Shown piece after piece: positions 1-6,636 of a DNA stretch of 21,096 bases; positions within the stretch are counted from its first letter, which is position 1; the number at the start of each line of letters is the position of its first letter. The notes under the pieces were generated by a model. It saw only the letters and a list, made by a program, of their open reading frames with translations. It was not told the origin of the DNA and searched no databases. Made by a program: the position numbers and the translations under genes. Source of the DNA: Planctomycetota bacterium (GTDB lineage: Bacteria > Planctomycetota > Planctomycetia > Pirellulales > Pirellulaceae); NCBI GenBank assembly GCA_026692885.1, contig JAPLNJ010000562.1, positions 1-21,096 of the forward strand, written 5' to 3'.

Positions 1-6
1 TCGGCG

Positions 7-29
7 GCCCGCCGCCGAAGGCGGCGGGC
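7..29. repeat. GC-rich perfect hairpin at the window edge
   Basis: A 10-bp perfect inverted repeat (GCCCGCCGCC, loop GAA, then its complement) lies at the left end. It could be the terminator stem of a gene outside the window or one of the palindromic repeats seen in other gaps here. No T-run follows on the plus strand, so a classical intrinsic terminator is not well supported. The rest of 30-275 holds no gene I can support, only a weak 5-bp hairpin (CCGAC/GTCGG) near 93-106. Confidence 0.6.
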
Positions 30-275
30 AGCCGACGAGCCGGGCCGGTCGGATATGGGGCTCCAGGTTAGGCACAGGGCGGGAACACTCCCACCGACTT
101 ACGTCGGGAGCTTATCGAGGGCGATCACGACACTGCCAGTATTTCGCAACGTTATGATCAAACCCGTCCAGGATCTGGATAGCCGATCGCAGTTACCATA
201 TCCTGGTGTCTTGTAGGTCGCTGCTGGCCACCCGCAGAACCTGCTCTGAATGCTCCGCGCACGAGGAACGAAGGC

Positions 276-1405
276 ATGGTCCACGATCCCCGCGATCTCG
301 ACGAAACAATCCCGCCGGAGGCTCGTGGCCCCTGTCCTGCCGAACCCGGCGAACCGCCCATCCCCGATACAATGACGTTCCAGCAGCCACCGCCGGCTCA
401 GGAGGAATGTCCTCGGCAGATCGGCCGTTACCAAGTGGAAAGCGTGCTCGGGAAGGGCGGCTTCGGTGTGCACACAAACAGGGTTTGGTGCATCGAGACA
501 TCAAGCCCGGAAACATCCTGATCGACCGGAACGGCAAGCCCTACGTGGCGGATTTCGGGCTAGCCTTGCGCGAAGCGGATCTCGGCACGGGGCCGCGCTA
601 TGCCGGGACGCCCGCTTACATGAGCCCCGAGCAGGCGCGCGGCGAAGGGCATCGCGTGGACGGCCGGTCGGACATCTACAGCCTGGGCGCAGTCCTGTAC
701 CAGTTGCTCACCGCACGGCGGACCTTCACGGCCGATAGGCAAGACGAACTGCTCAACCTGATCACCACCGGGGAGCCGAAACCGCCTCGCCAGATCGACG
801 ACCGCATCCCGAAGGAGCTGGAGCGAATCTGCCTGAAAACTCTGTCCCGACGGGCCAGGGATCGATACACGACGGCCCAGGATTTGGCCGAGGATCTGCG
901 GCACTTCGCCCTGCAACATGCGGCCAGCCCGGCGGCGACACCGGCACTGGCCGACACCACGCCGCAGCCGGGTGCCGAGGCCAAGACACCGCGTGGCGAT
1001 TCGGGGACCCCATCTTCCGACAGCCGGCCGATTCGCATCGTTCCCAAGGGATTACGGTCCTTCGACGAACACGACGCTGATTTCTTCTTGGAACTGCTCC
1101 CCGGTCCCCGCGACCGGGACGGACTGCCGGACAGCATTCGTTTCTGGAAGTCGCGAATCGAGGAGACGGATGCCGACAAAACGTTTTCCGTCGGGCTGAT
1201 CTACGGCCCGTCCGGTTGCGGCAAGTCGTCGCTGATCAAAGCCGGCCTGTTGCCGCGACTGTCCCACGACGTGGTCGCCGTCTATGTCGAGTCGACGGCC
1301 CAGGAAACAGAATCCCGGCTGCTGAACGGGCTGCGGAAACGGTGTCCGGGTCTGCCGCAGAATCTCGACCTGAAGGGAAGAAAGCGGGACAGGTTCGCTT
1401 ATTGA
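276..1405 (+). pseudogene. Broken Ser/Thr protein kinase - nSTAND NTPase fusion
   Basis: This is the remnant of a planctomycete-type signalling protein: a Hanks-type kinase followed by a nSTAND1-like NTPase, a class that usually continues into WD40 repeats. Translation from ATG 276 (purine-rich GAGGAACGAAGG upstream) gives an acidic N-terminus and the glycine loop IGRYQVESVLGKGGFG. At about 466-475 the sequence jumps, in another frame, to AHKQGLVHRDIKPGN. About 100 codons are therefore missing, including the ATP-anchoring lysine and the helix-C glutamate, and the frame is broken. The downstream part still shows HRD, DFG (VADFGLAL), SPEQ and the kinase C-lobe, then a Walker A motif, GPSGCGKSS, near 1207-1233. 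The NTPase stops abruptly at about 1370, where repeat DNA begins, so the 3' end is lost too. It cannot encode an active kinase. A one-base sequencing error would not explain the gap. Confidence 0.85.
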
Positions 1406-1429
1406 CGGGGGCAGCTAAACGGGACAGGT
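1385..1429. repeat. Short direct repeat at the kinase 3' breakpoint
   Basis: The word CGGGACAGGT occurs at 1385-1394 and again at 1420-1429, exactly where homology to the NTPase ends. It may be the residue of the element or recombination event that removed the 3' part of the gene. I cannot identify the element from this sequence alone. Confidence 0.4.
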
Positions 1430-1456
1430 CCAATTTCGAGCGGAGGCGGACTTGCA

Positions 1457-1748
1457 TGCTGCGGACGAGTCGGGTTTCCAGGTCGGGGAGGCGGGGCAAG
1501 GGAATGCAGGGCAAGGGAATCGGAGAACCGGTGCCGGCTGCGTTCCACCGTTCCTGATCCCCTGGTCCCCCATTCCCTTGCCCACCATTCCCTTGCCCGG
1601 GCCTGCTGCGGACGAGTCGGCAGCCAAGGTCGGTGAGGAGGGGCAAGGGAATGTAGGGCAAGGGAATCGGAGAACGAGTGTCGGTTGCGTTCCACCGTTC
1701 CTGATCCCCTACTCCCCCATTCCCCTGCCCACCATTCCCTTGCCCAAG
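1457..1748. repeat. Two tandem copies of a 147-bp hairpin repeat
   Basis: Copy 1 covers 1457-1603 and copy 2 covers 1604 to about 1748; both start with TGCTGCGGACGAGTCGG. Each copy has inverted arms built from the doubled word GGGCAAGGGAAT. In copy 1 the arms are 1494-1520 and 1572-1598 and match at 25 of 27 positions. In copy 2 they are 1641-1667 and 1719-1745. The central part (GTTCCACCGTTCCTGATCCCC) is also shared. Translations of the region are low-complexity and unlike any protein I know, so I treat it as non-coding. Confidence 0.85.
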
Positions 1749-1755
1749 AATTGGC

Positions 1756-1881
1756 TCACTTGGCGAGGGTGATGAATTGGATCGTCGAGTGATCCAGATT
1801 CACCCATTGCAGTGCGGTCAGCGACGTGAGTGCCGCCTGGTCCGCGGTGAACGCAGTGACCACGGCACGTTGATCAGCGTT
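1756..1881 (-). pseudogene. Possible C-terminal scrap of a leucine-rich-repeat protein
   Basis: On the minus strand about 41 codons end at a TGA at 1756-1758. They include LTSLTALQWVNLDHSTI, which fits the LxxLxxLxxLxLxxTxI spacing of a leucine-rich repeat. The open frame continues further right, but that part only mirrors the plus-strand gene at 2032. No start, signal peptide or second repeat is visible. Given the broken kinase next door this may be a gene remnant, but chance resemblance is possible. Confidence 0.25.
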
Positions 1882-1980
1882 GGGTGGAGCAAGGCAACAA
1901 CTCGTTCTGGGCCGTGCGCCACGCTTGCCGTGTTGACACCCGCTGGCCACAATGATCAACATCGTGTTCCGGGTTTCTGA

Positions 1981-2000
1981 GGGAGCAAGGCATTGCTCCC
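1981..2000. repeat. 8-bp hairpin upstream of the 2032 gene
   Basis: GGGAGCAA and TTGCTCCC form a perfect 8-bp stem around a 4-base loop, about 30 bp upstream of the ATG at 2032. It lies in the probable leader of that gene. Nothing shows whether it regulates it. Confidence 0.5.
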
Positions 2001-2031
2001 TGTGTCCACCACGAAACAAAGGAGGCAGACG

Positions 2032-2946
2032 ATGCGACGAGCTGAAATGAGACTCCTGCTGACAGCGGCGATCTGGAGCGGGCTGTCTGTCCTCGGTGCA
2101 GCTGGCTGGGCCGCGGAGCCGCGCCTGCCGGATCAGGCGAGTCCGGCAGCCTGGCAGCCACCGCTGTACGGGTTCTGCATGGAGATCTTCGATGCCAAGA
2201 AGCGGCCGCTGCCGGAGCAGGCCCAAATGCTGCGGGAACTGGGCTTCGACGGTGTCGGCTATCCGCTCTGGCTGGACGAGAACCTCGACAAGCATCTGCG
2301 CACGCTGGACGAGGCCGGGCTGAAGCTGTACTTGCTGTACGCCACGCTGAACGTCAATCCGAATGCCCCGGCGTACGATCCGCGACTGCCGGACGCCATC
2401 CGCAAGCTCAAGGGGCGGCCGGCGACGATCTGCGTGTTGTTGCGGGGCTTCCCGCCGGGCGATCCGCGCGGCAACGAATTGGCGGTGAAGAGCCTGCGTC
2501 AACTCGGCGACGTGGCGGCCGAGTCCGGCTTGCGAATCTCGATCTATCATCACACGGGCGACTGGACGGCCAGTCTGCTGCACACGCTCCAAGTCGTGAA
2601 CCAGGTGGACCATCCGCAGGTGGGAGCGAACTTCAACCTCTGCCACTGGCTGATGGTCGATGGCGACAAAGATTACCGGCCGGTGCTGCGCGAGCACGCC
2701 CCCAAGATCTTCGCCGTCACGATCAACGGGGCGCAACGGGACACGAAGACCTGGACGAACGGCTTGATTCAGCCGCTGGACCAGGGCGACTTCGACAATC
2801 GGCAACTGCTGACGACCCTCCGCGAGATCGGCTATCGCGGTCCCATCGGGCTGATGTGCTACGGCATTCCGGGCGACGCCCGTGAGCATTTGGAACGTTC
2901 GCTGAAGCTCTGGAAGACCTGGCAGGCGGAGTGGACTAAGAAGTAG
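2032..2946 (+). CDS. Exported sugar-phosphate isomerase/epimerase-like TIM barrel
   Basis: The 304-residue product has a signal peptide (basic MRRAEMR, hydrophobic stretch to about residue 24, AA near 27-28) followed by a xylose-isomerase-like/AP-endonuclease-2-type TIM barrel. ATG 2032 is chosen because AAAGGAGG ends 6 nt upstream and the signal peptide begins there; an in-frame TTG at 1993 has no such site. Typical barrel phrases are LGFDGVGYPLW (about 70-80), IYHHTGDW (171-178), NFNLCHWL (200-207) and GYRGPIGL near the end. Classical members bind a metal through Glu, Asp, His and Glu. Here the segment that usually carries the first Glu reads YHH and the one that usually carries Asp reads NFN, so the site looks altered. 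Similar exported barrels are common in planctomycetes, but the substrate is unknown. The end overlaps the convergent gene by 11 bp. Confidence 0.85.
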   Translation: MRRAEMRLLLTAAIWSGLSVLGAAGWAAEPRLPDQASPAAWQPPLYGFCMEIFDAKKRPLPEQAQMLRELGFDGVGYPLWLDENLDKHLRTLDEAGLKLYLLYATLNVNPNAPAYDPRLPDAIRKLKGRPATICVLLRGFPPGDPRGNELAVKSLRQLGDVAAESGLRISIYHHTGDWTASLLHTLQVVNQVDHPQVGANFNLCHWLMVDGDKDYRPVLREHAPKIFAVTINGAQRDTKTWTNGLIQPLDQGDFDNRQLLTTLREIGYRGPIGLMCYGIPGDAREHLERSLKLWKTWQAEWTKK

Positions 2947-3838
2947 CCTTCGGCATCGTTGCGGCGTTGGGCGCCGGGGCGGTGCCTCGCTCCTCGACTT
3001 CGATCTCCGGTCCGCCGGACGAGCGCACGGTGATCCGGTAGGTCTTGCCCTTGATGACTTTGATCGACACGGCATCGCCGTGCAGGGTGCGAATGCCCAA
3101 CTCGGCCGCCTGCTGCGGCGAGTTGGCGATGTTCCAGAAATCGTCCCAGATCTTCTGTTCGAGATCCGACGTCACGCCGCCCCGCGCGTACGGTCCAGGG
3201 CGTTTGCCAGGCTCGTCCAGAGAGACACCGTCTTTGGGCGTCTGGAACTCGCCGAAGATGCGGTTGAACAGACAGATTGATGTGCCGCGTTCCAGGTCGG
3301 CCGCTTCCACGTACTTATCGTCGAACTTAACCACCCAGTAGTCGACGTACACCAAGTCGCCTTCCAGGCGGAACTTGCGTGGTTGGCCGATTTCGTCACC
3401 TTGCTCATTCAGCTCGACGAACTGGATCTGCGAGAACTTTTTCTTGGTCGCCTCGTCCAACTCCACGTCCAGCACGGTAACGCGGGCCAGACGACGTTCC
3501 ATCTTGTGCAGCCGCAAGGCCATGTCCAGCCGCTGAATCTCGGCCTTCTTCCGCTCGAGATCTTGATTCAAATCCGCAATCTGGGCCGCCTTCTGCACCA
3601 GTTCCTGTTGCCGCTGTTCCAGTTCCTGGCGGCTGATAGCCAACTGCCGGTCCCTGGCCTTCAGTTGCTGATCCGCGGCCTGAAGCTGCTGCTCCTTGGC
3701 CTGGCTTTCACGCTCGGCGCTGGTATACGTCCGATAGCCGTAGTAGCCCGCCGTGCCAAGACTGCCCGCCACAGTCAGCGCCAGCACGGTGCGGATGAAG
3801 CTGTTGATCGTCTGCAAGTTGTCCATCATGCCGGGCAT
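2936..3838 (-). CDS. Membrane-anchored coiled-coil protein of unknown function
   Basis: The product is 300 residues from ATG 3838. Residues about 14-35 form one transmembrane segment (FIRTVLALTVAGSLGTAGYY), followed at about 41-119 by a Gln/Glu/Lys/Arg-rich heptad region that should be a coiled coil. A folded, mostly beta-like C-terminal part of about 170 residues follows and ends in a Pro/Ala-rich tail. I do not recognise that part. Start choice: GGGGGA lies 9 nt upstream of 3838, while it abuts the earlier ATG at 3847, and a TTG at 3859 lies inside a hairpin. The topology suggests an inner-membrane anchor with the coiled coil and C-terminus on one side. The 3' end overlaps the convergent 2032 gene tail-to-tail, with no terminator between them. 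Confidence 0.8.
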   Translation of the reverse strand: MPGMMDNLQTINSFIRTVLALTVAGSLGTAGYYGYRTYTSAERESQAKEQQLQAADQQLKARDRQLAISRQELEQRQQELVQKAAQIADLNQDLERKKAEIQRLDMALRLHKMERRLARVTVLDVELDEATKKKFSQIQFVELNEQGDEIGQPRKFRLEGDLVYVDYWVVKFDDKYVEAADLERGTSICLFNRIFGEFQTPKDGVSLDEPGKRPGPYARGGVTSDLEQKIWDDFWNIANSPQQAAELGIRTLHGDAVSIKVIKGKTYRITVRSSGGPEIEVEERGTAPAPNAATMPKATS

Positions 3839-3848
3839 AGTTGCCATT

Positions 3849-3867
3849 CCCCCGGGCAAGCCGGGGG
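3849..3867 (-). promoter_or_regulatory. Hairpin covering the ribosome binding site of the 3838 gene
   Basis: CCCCCGG and CCGGGGG form a 7-bp stem with a 5-base loop. On the minus strand the downstream arm contains the GGGGG that would act as Shine-Dalgarno for ATG 3838. If folded in the mRNA it would hide the site. It may instead simply be a dispersed palindromic repeat that landed in the leader. Confidence 0.4.
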
Positions 3868-3896
3868 CATTCGTAAAATGAATACCGAGAGTTGGG

Positions 3897-3930
3897 AAAA
3901 CCGTTTGGTGCTAGCGCCAAACGGTTTTTT
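3897..3930. terminator. Strong hairpin terminator after trpC
   Basis: A 12-bp perfect stem (AAAACCGTTTGG with its complement at 3917-3928, 8-base loop) carries T-runs: six T on the plus-strand side and four on the minus-strand side. It lies about 130 bp past the trpC stop in the minus direction, so it probably ends the operon and insulates the 3838 gene. It could work in both directions. Confidence 0.7.
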
Positions 3931-3944
3931 GGTCCTGACGCGTA

Positions 3945-4026
3945 AAGAATGAGATTTTACGGTTCCGCAGTGACGGGCCCCAGACAGGCAAGCCCCGTCC
4001 AGGCGACAACGTTAAACCTCATTCTT
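3945..4026. repeat. Spaced 9-bp inverted repeat beyond trpC
   Basis: AAGAATGAG at 3945-3953 is matched by CTCATTCTT at 4018-4026, with about 64 bp between. The gap between terminator and trpC holds nothing else I can name. The pair may be the ends of a small degenerate element. Confidence 0.3.
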
Positions 4027-4056
4027 GACACACCCACCGTCAAATATCGTTTGGTA

Positions 4057-4845
4057 CTAGGTGTCACGGCCCAGCAGTCGATCGACTGCGGCGCCGATGT
4101 TGCGACTGGCCATCAAGTGCTCGCCGACCAACATCGCGTTCACGCCGGCCGCTTCCAACAACTGAGCGTCCGCTCGGCTGTGGATGCCGCTTTCCCCCAC
4201 CAGCACGGCGGACACAGGGACTCTCTGCCGCATGCGAACGGTGTGTTGCAGGTCCGTGTGAAAGGTATGCAAGTCGCGATTGTTGACGCCGATCAGCTTC
4301 GCGCCGGCGGCCAACACGCGCTCGAGGTTGTCGGGATGGTAGAACTCGACCAAGGGCGTCAGGCCCAACTCCACCGCTTGCCGATGCAGGTCGCGCAGTT
4401 GCTGGTCGGCCAGACACTCCGCAATCAGCAGCACGGCATCCGCCCCGGCCAGGCGGGCTTCGAGCAGCTGGTAACGGTCCAGGATGAAATCCTTGCGCAA
4501 CAGCGGCAGGTCGACGACAGCGCGGATCTGGCTCAGATAGGCCAAGCTGCCCTGGAAATGCGGCTGGTCGGTCAGGACACTGATGCACGTGGCCCCGTGC
4601 CGTTGGTAGGTGGCCGCGATCTCGACGGGATCGAAATCTTCGCGGATGATCCCCTTGGAGGGGCTGGCTTTCTTGACCTCGGCGATCAACTTAATCGGTC
4701 CAGGAGCAGCCAATGCCCCGAAGAAATCGCGGACCGGCGGTGCATCTCGCAACGCCGATTCCAATTCCGCCGCAGGCCGAGCTGCCTGCGCGGCCGCGAT
4801 CTCTTCGCGTTTGGTACTGACGATCTTGTCCAGAATGGTGGTCAT
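4057..4845 (-). CDS. trpC: Indole-3-glycerol phosphate synthase
   Basis: It catalyses ring closure of CdRP to indole-3-glycerol phosphate in cytoplasmic tryptophan synthesis. The 262-residue length is normal for a monofunctional enzyme. The TIM-barrel signature is complete: IAEVKKASPSKG (Glu56, Lys58, Ser61), LLRKDF (Lys118), LVEFY (Glu167), GVNNRDL (Asn188) and VGESGI (Glu218, Ser219), matching the known catalytic and phosphate-binding set. ATG 4845 is preceded by AAGGG about 7-8 nt upstream. An in-frame extension upstream is possible but would run through the epimerase gene in another frame, so I reject it. It starts 11 nt after the epimerase stop, so the two are almost surely co-transcribed. 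No other trp gene is in the window, so trpC is separated from the rest of its pathway, and the link to the epimerase is unexplained. Confidence 0.97.
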   Translation of the reverse strand: MTTILDKIVSTKREEIAAAQAARPAAELESALRDAPPVRDFFGALAAPGPIKLIAEVKKASPSKGIIREDFDPVEIAATYQRHGATCISVLTDQPHFQGSLAYLSQIRAVVDLPLLRKDFILDRYQLLEARLAGADAVLLIAECLADQQLRDLHRQAVELGLTPLVEFYHPDNLERVLAAGAKLIGVNNRDLHTFHTDLQHTVRMRQRVPVSAVLVGESGIHSRADAQLLEAAGVNAMLVGEHLMASRNIGAAVDRLLGRDT

Positions 4846-4856
4846 GCGAGGACCCT

Positions 4857-5702
4857 TCACCAGCGACTGGCGACTTCCGCCTTCATGAAGGCCAAGCCAT
4901 CGCGGGCCAATTGCTCTTCGCTGGCGAACATGCGCCGCCAGATCTTGGTGGCCGCGGCCAACTCGGGCAGGGCCAGGCCGAAGGCTTCGATCGTCATCCA
5001 ACCATCGTAGCCCACCTCGTGCAACGCGTCGAAGTTCTCTTTCCACCGGACGTTGCCCTGGCCGGGTGTGCTGCGGTCGTTCTCGGAGATGTGCACGTGG
5101 CACAGGACGTCGGCACAGTCGCGAATCGCTTGTCTGACGTGTTTCTCTTCGATATGGGAATGGAAGGTGTCGTACATCACGCGACAGCTGGGATCGCCGA
5201 CCTCGCGGGCGAAACGGGCGGCATCGGCGGCCGTGTTCAGCAGGTAGCATTCAAAGCGGTTGAGGAACTCGAGGCCGAGCGTAATCCCGACCGCGCGGGC
5301 GTACTCGGCCACGTGCTGCATGCTCTCGATCCCCCACTTCCATTCGTCCTTGGTCGGGACGCAGCCGCTGAAGCTGCCCAGCGCCGAATGGTAGGGGCCC
5401 ACCAGCGTCTTGGCCCCGACCGCTTGGCAGCAATCGATGGCCCGCTTGGTGTTCTCGACACCCTTGGCCCGCACCGCGGCGTCCGGACTGATCGGGTTGT
5501 CTTCGGCGTTGCGCACCGTCACCGCCGTGCGGCCCAGGCCGAGGTCATCCAGGCGGCGGCCCCAGGCGGCGTAGTCCAGCGAGGTGTTGAACAGCGGCAA
5601 CTCGACGCCGTCAAAGCCCATCCGCTTCAACGATTCCAGGACGGGCAGCAGTTGGTCGCTCAGTTCGCCGGTCCAGAGCAAGAGATTCATCCCGAACTTC
5701 AT
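4857..5702 (-). CDS. D-tagatose/D-psicose 3-epimerase family enzyme
   Basis: The 281-residue cytoplasmic TIM barrel belongs to the ketose 3-epimerase branch of the xylose-isomerase-like family. It starts MKFGMNLLLWT and has FDGVELPLF at about 30-38. The four metal ligands of the family appear as Glu145 (LEFLNRFE), Asp178 (MYDTFH), His204 (HVHISENDR) and Glu239 (TIEAFG). Their spacings of 33, 26 and 35 residues equal those I recall for Pseudomonas cichorii tagatose 3-epimerase (E152, D185, H211, E246), and Arg210 falls where that enzyme has Arg217. The metal site is therefore intact, unlike in the exported barrel at 2032. The exact sugar cannot be read from sequence. ATG 5702 follows GGGAGA at a normal distance. 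The gene sits 29 nt after the AcpH-like gene and 11 nt before trpC, which indicates an operon. Confidence 0.9.
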   Translation of the reverse strand: MKFGMNLLLWTGELSDQLLPVLESLKRMGFDGVELPLFNTSLDYAAWGRRLDDLGLGRTAVTVRNAEDNPISPDAAVRAKGVENTKRAIDCCQAVGAKTLVGPYHSALGSFSGCVPTKDEWKWGIESMQHVAEYARAVGITLGLEFLNRFECYLLNTAADAARFAREVGDPSCRVMYDTFHSHIEEKHVRQAIRDCADVLCHVHISENDRSTPGQGNVRWKENFDALHEVGYDGWMTIEAFGLALPELAAATKIWRRMFASEEQLARDGLAFMKAEVASRW

Positions 5703-5731
5703 GGCAGGTCTCCCGTGGTGTGATGTTGGTC

Positions 5732-6400
5732 CTACGCGATGTGGCTGCGTCCGTCCTCCCCAGCCAATAATTCGTCCTGCCGCTCGCGCACCGTTCGCCG
5801 CGCTGACGGCAACAATTCGACGAACCGGTCGGGCAGCTCCGGCAACTGCACGCGCCGCATGACTCGGTTGAGTCTTGCCAGCAGTTTCGCATCATCCGCG
5901 TAGTCATACAAGAACCGCTCCGCACAAAATTTTGGAATGAGGACGGCCAACCATTCCACAGATTGCTGGGCCATTTGGCTGACGCCGTCTGCGACGGCCC
6001 CGGCATCAAGGCGTGCGAAGGCGGCGTAATATGCGCCCAGTTCGTGCGGCGCGTCGGTGATCAAGGCGGCGTCCAACAGGATCTCCAACAGGATGTGCCC
6101 CAGAAAGCTGGGGCGGAATCCGGCATCGCCGGGCAGCGCGTCGCGGACCGCGACCGTGAGCTGCCAGCTGATTTCGGTAAAGGCGCGTGTGTGATGGAAC
6201 CAGCGGTCATCGCGGTAGTGCTGCTGGATCCCGGCGGCGAGGGCCGCGAGCCGAGCGTCGGCGTGCCCCAAGAAAGGGGCCGCGTGTTTGGATTTGACTC
6301 GCACGCGGCGGTCGACCGCACTCAGCCAGTCGGGAACGGCGGTGCCCGCCAGGAAGTGCGGGTCACTCACGAAGCTACGACCGTGGGCAAAGTAGTTCAT
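5732..6400 (-). CDS. AcpH-like (DUF479) acyl-carrier-protein phosphodiesterase homologue
   Basis: The 222-residue product is alpha-helical in character, with no signal peptide. Its N-terminus, MNYFAHGRSF...LAGTAVPDW, lines up without gaps with Escherichia coli AcpH as I remember it (MNFLAHLHLA...LSGNLLADF), keeping His6, Gly19 and Asp24. A later GIQQHYRDDRWFHH resembles the AcpH GIHxHRxxD segment. AcpH removes the 4'-phosphopantetheine arm from holo-ACP, using metal ions. The rest of the protein is divergent, so the match supports a family relation rather than a proven activity. It lies just downstream of the fab cluster with acpP, which fits an ACP role, and it is first in the presumed operon with the epimerase and trpC. 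No convincing Shine-Dalgarno precedes ATG 6400. Confidence 0.6.
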   Translation of the reverse strand: MNYFAHGRSFVSDPHFLAGTAVPDWLSAVDRRVRVKSKHAAPFLGHADARLAALAAGIQQHYRDDRWFHHTRAFTEISWQLTVAVRDALPGDAGFRPSFLGHILLEILLDAALITDAPHELGAYYAAFARLDAGAVADGVSQMAQQSVEWLAVLIPKFCAERFLYDYADDAKLLARLNRVMRRVQLPELPDRFVELLPSARRTVRERQDELLAGEDGRSHIA

Positions 6401-6471
6401 CGAGCGCCGTCAGACGGGAAAGCCTGATCTACCTGCAGGCTGCCCTGTGAAGTTGCCAATGAGTTGGAGTC

Positions 6472-6528
6472 CACGCTTGAGCGTGTATCGGCGGCGGGCT
6501 TCCCCTGTGCTGACAGCCTAAAGGCTGT
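6472..6528. repeat. Pair of small palindromes between fabF and the AcpH-like gene
   Basis: Two 6-bp stems, CACGCT-TG-AGCGTG near 6473 and ACAGCC-TAAA-GGCTGT near 6513, lie close together. They have the look of dispersed intergenic palindromes. I see no promoter of quality in this 236-bp gap. Confidence 0.4.
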
Positions 6529-6568
6529 ACTCTAATCAAATCGACCACGACGCTTGCACAAGGTGTAG

Positions 6569-6618
6569 GGTGGGCTGTGCCCACCAGGCACAAGCGGTTG
6601 TGGTGGGCACAGCCCACC
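6569..6618. repeat. Double-palindrome repeat after fabF
   Basis: The 17-bp word GGTGGGCTGTGCCCACC (6569-6585) is exactly complementary to 6602-6618. Each arm is also nearly self-complementary (GGTGGGC/GCCCACC), so a cruciform or two small hairpins could form. It begins 18 bp beyond the fabF stop. On the plus strand it is followed by TTGCGATTTTTT; in the fabF direction no T-run follows, so a role as fabF terminator is uncertain. Confidence 0.7.
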
Positions 6619-6636
6619 TTGCGATTTTTTCACCGC

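Noticed and set aside
276..1405. A functional anti-phage STAND system
   Set aside because: The kinase lacks its lysine and helix C, the frame is broken and the sensor part is missing, so only a remnant can be claimed.
1457..1748. CRISPR-like array
   Set aside because: There are only two 147-bp units that are similar over their whole length, with no unique spacers and no cas genes.
1756..3075. A 439-codon minus-strand open frame
   Set aside because: Most of it is antisense to the well-supported gene at 2032-2946. Only its last 41 codons lie outside and are kept as a weak LRR-like remnant.
4057..5250. TrpC with a 135-residue N-terminal extension
   Set aside because: The extension lies in the epimerase gene in another frame, and MTTILDKIV with an upstream AAGGG is the usual TrpC start.
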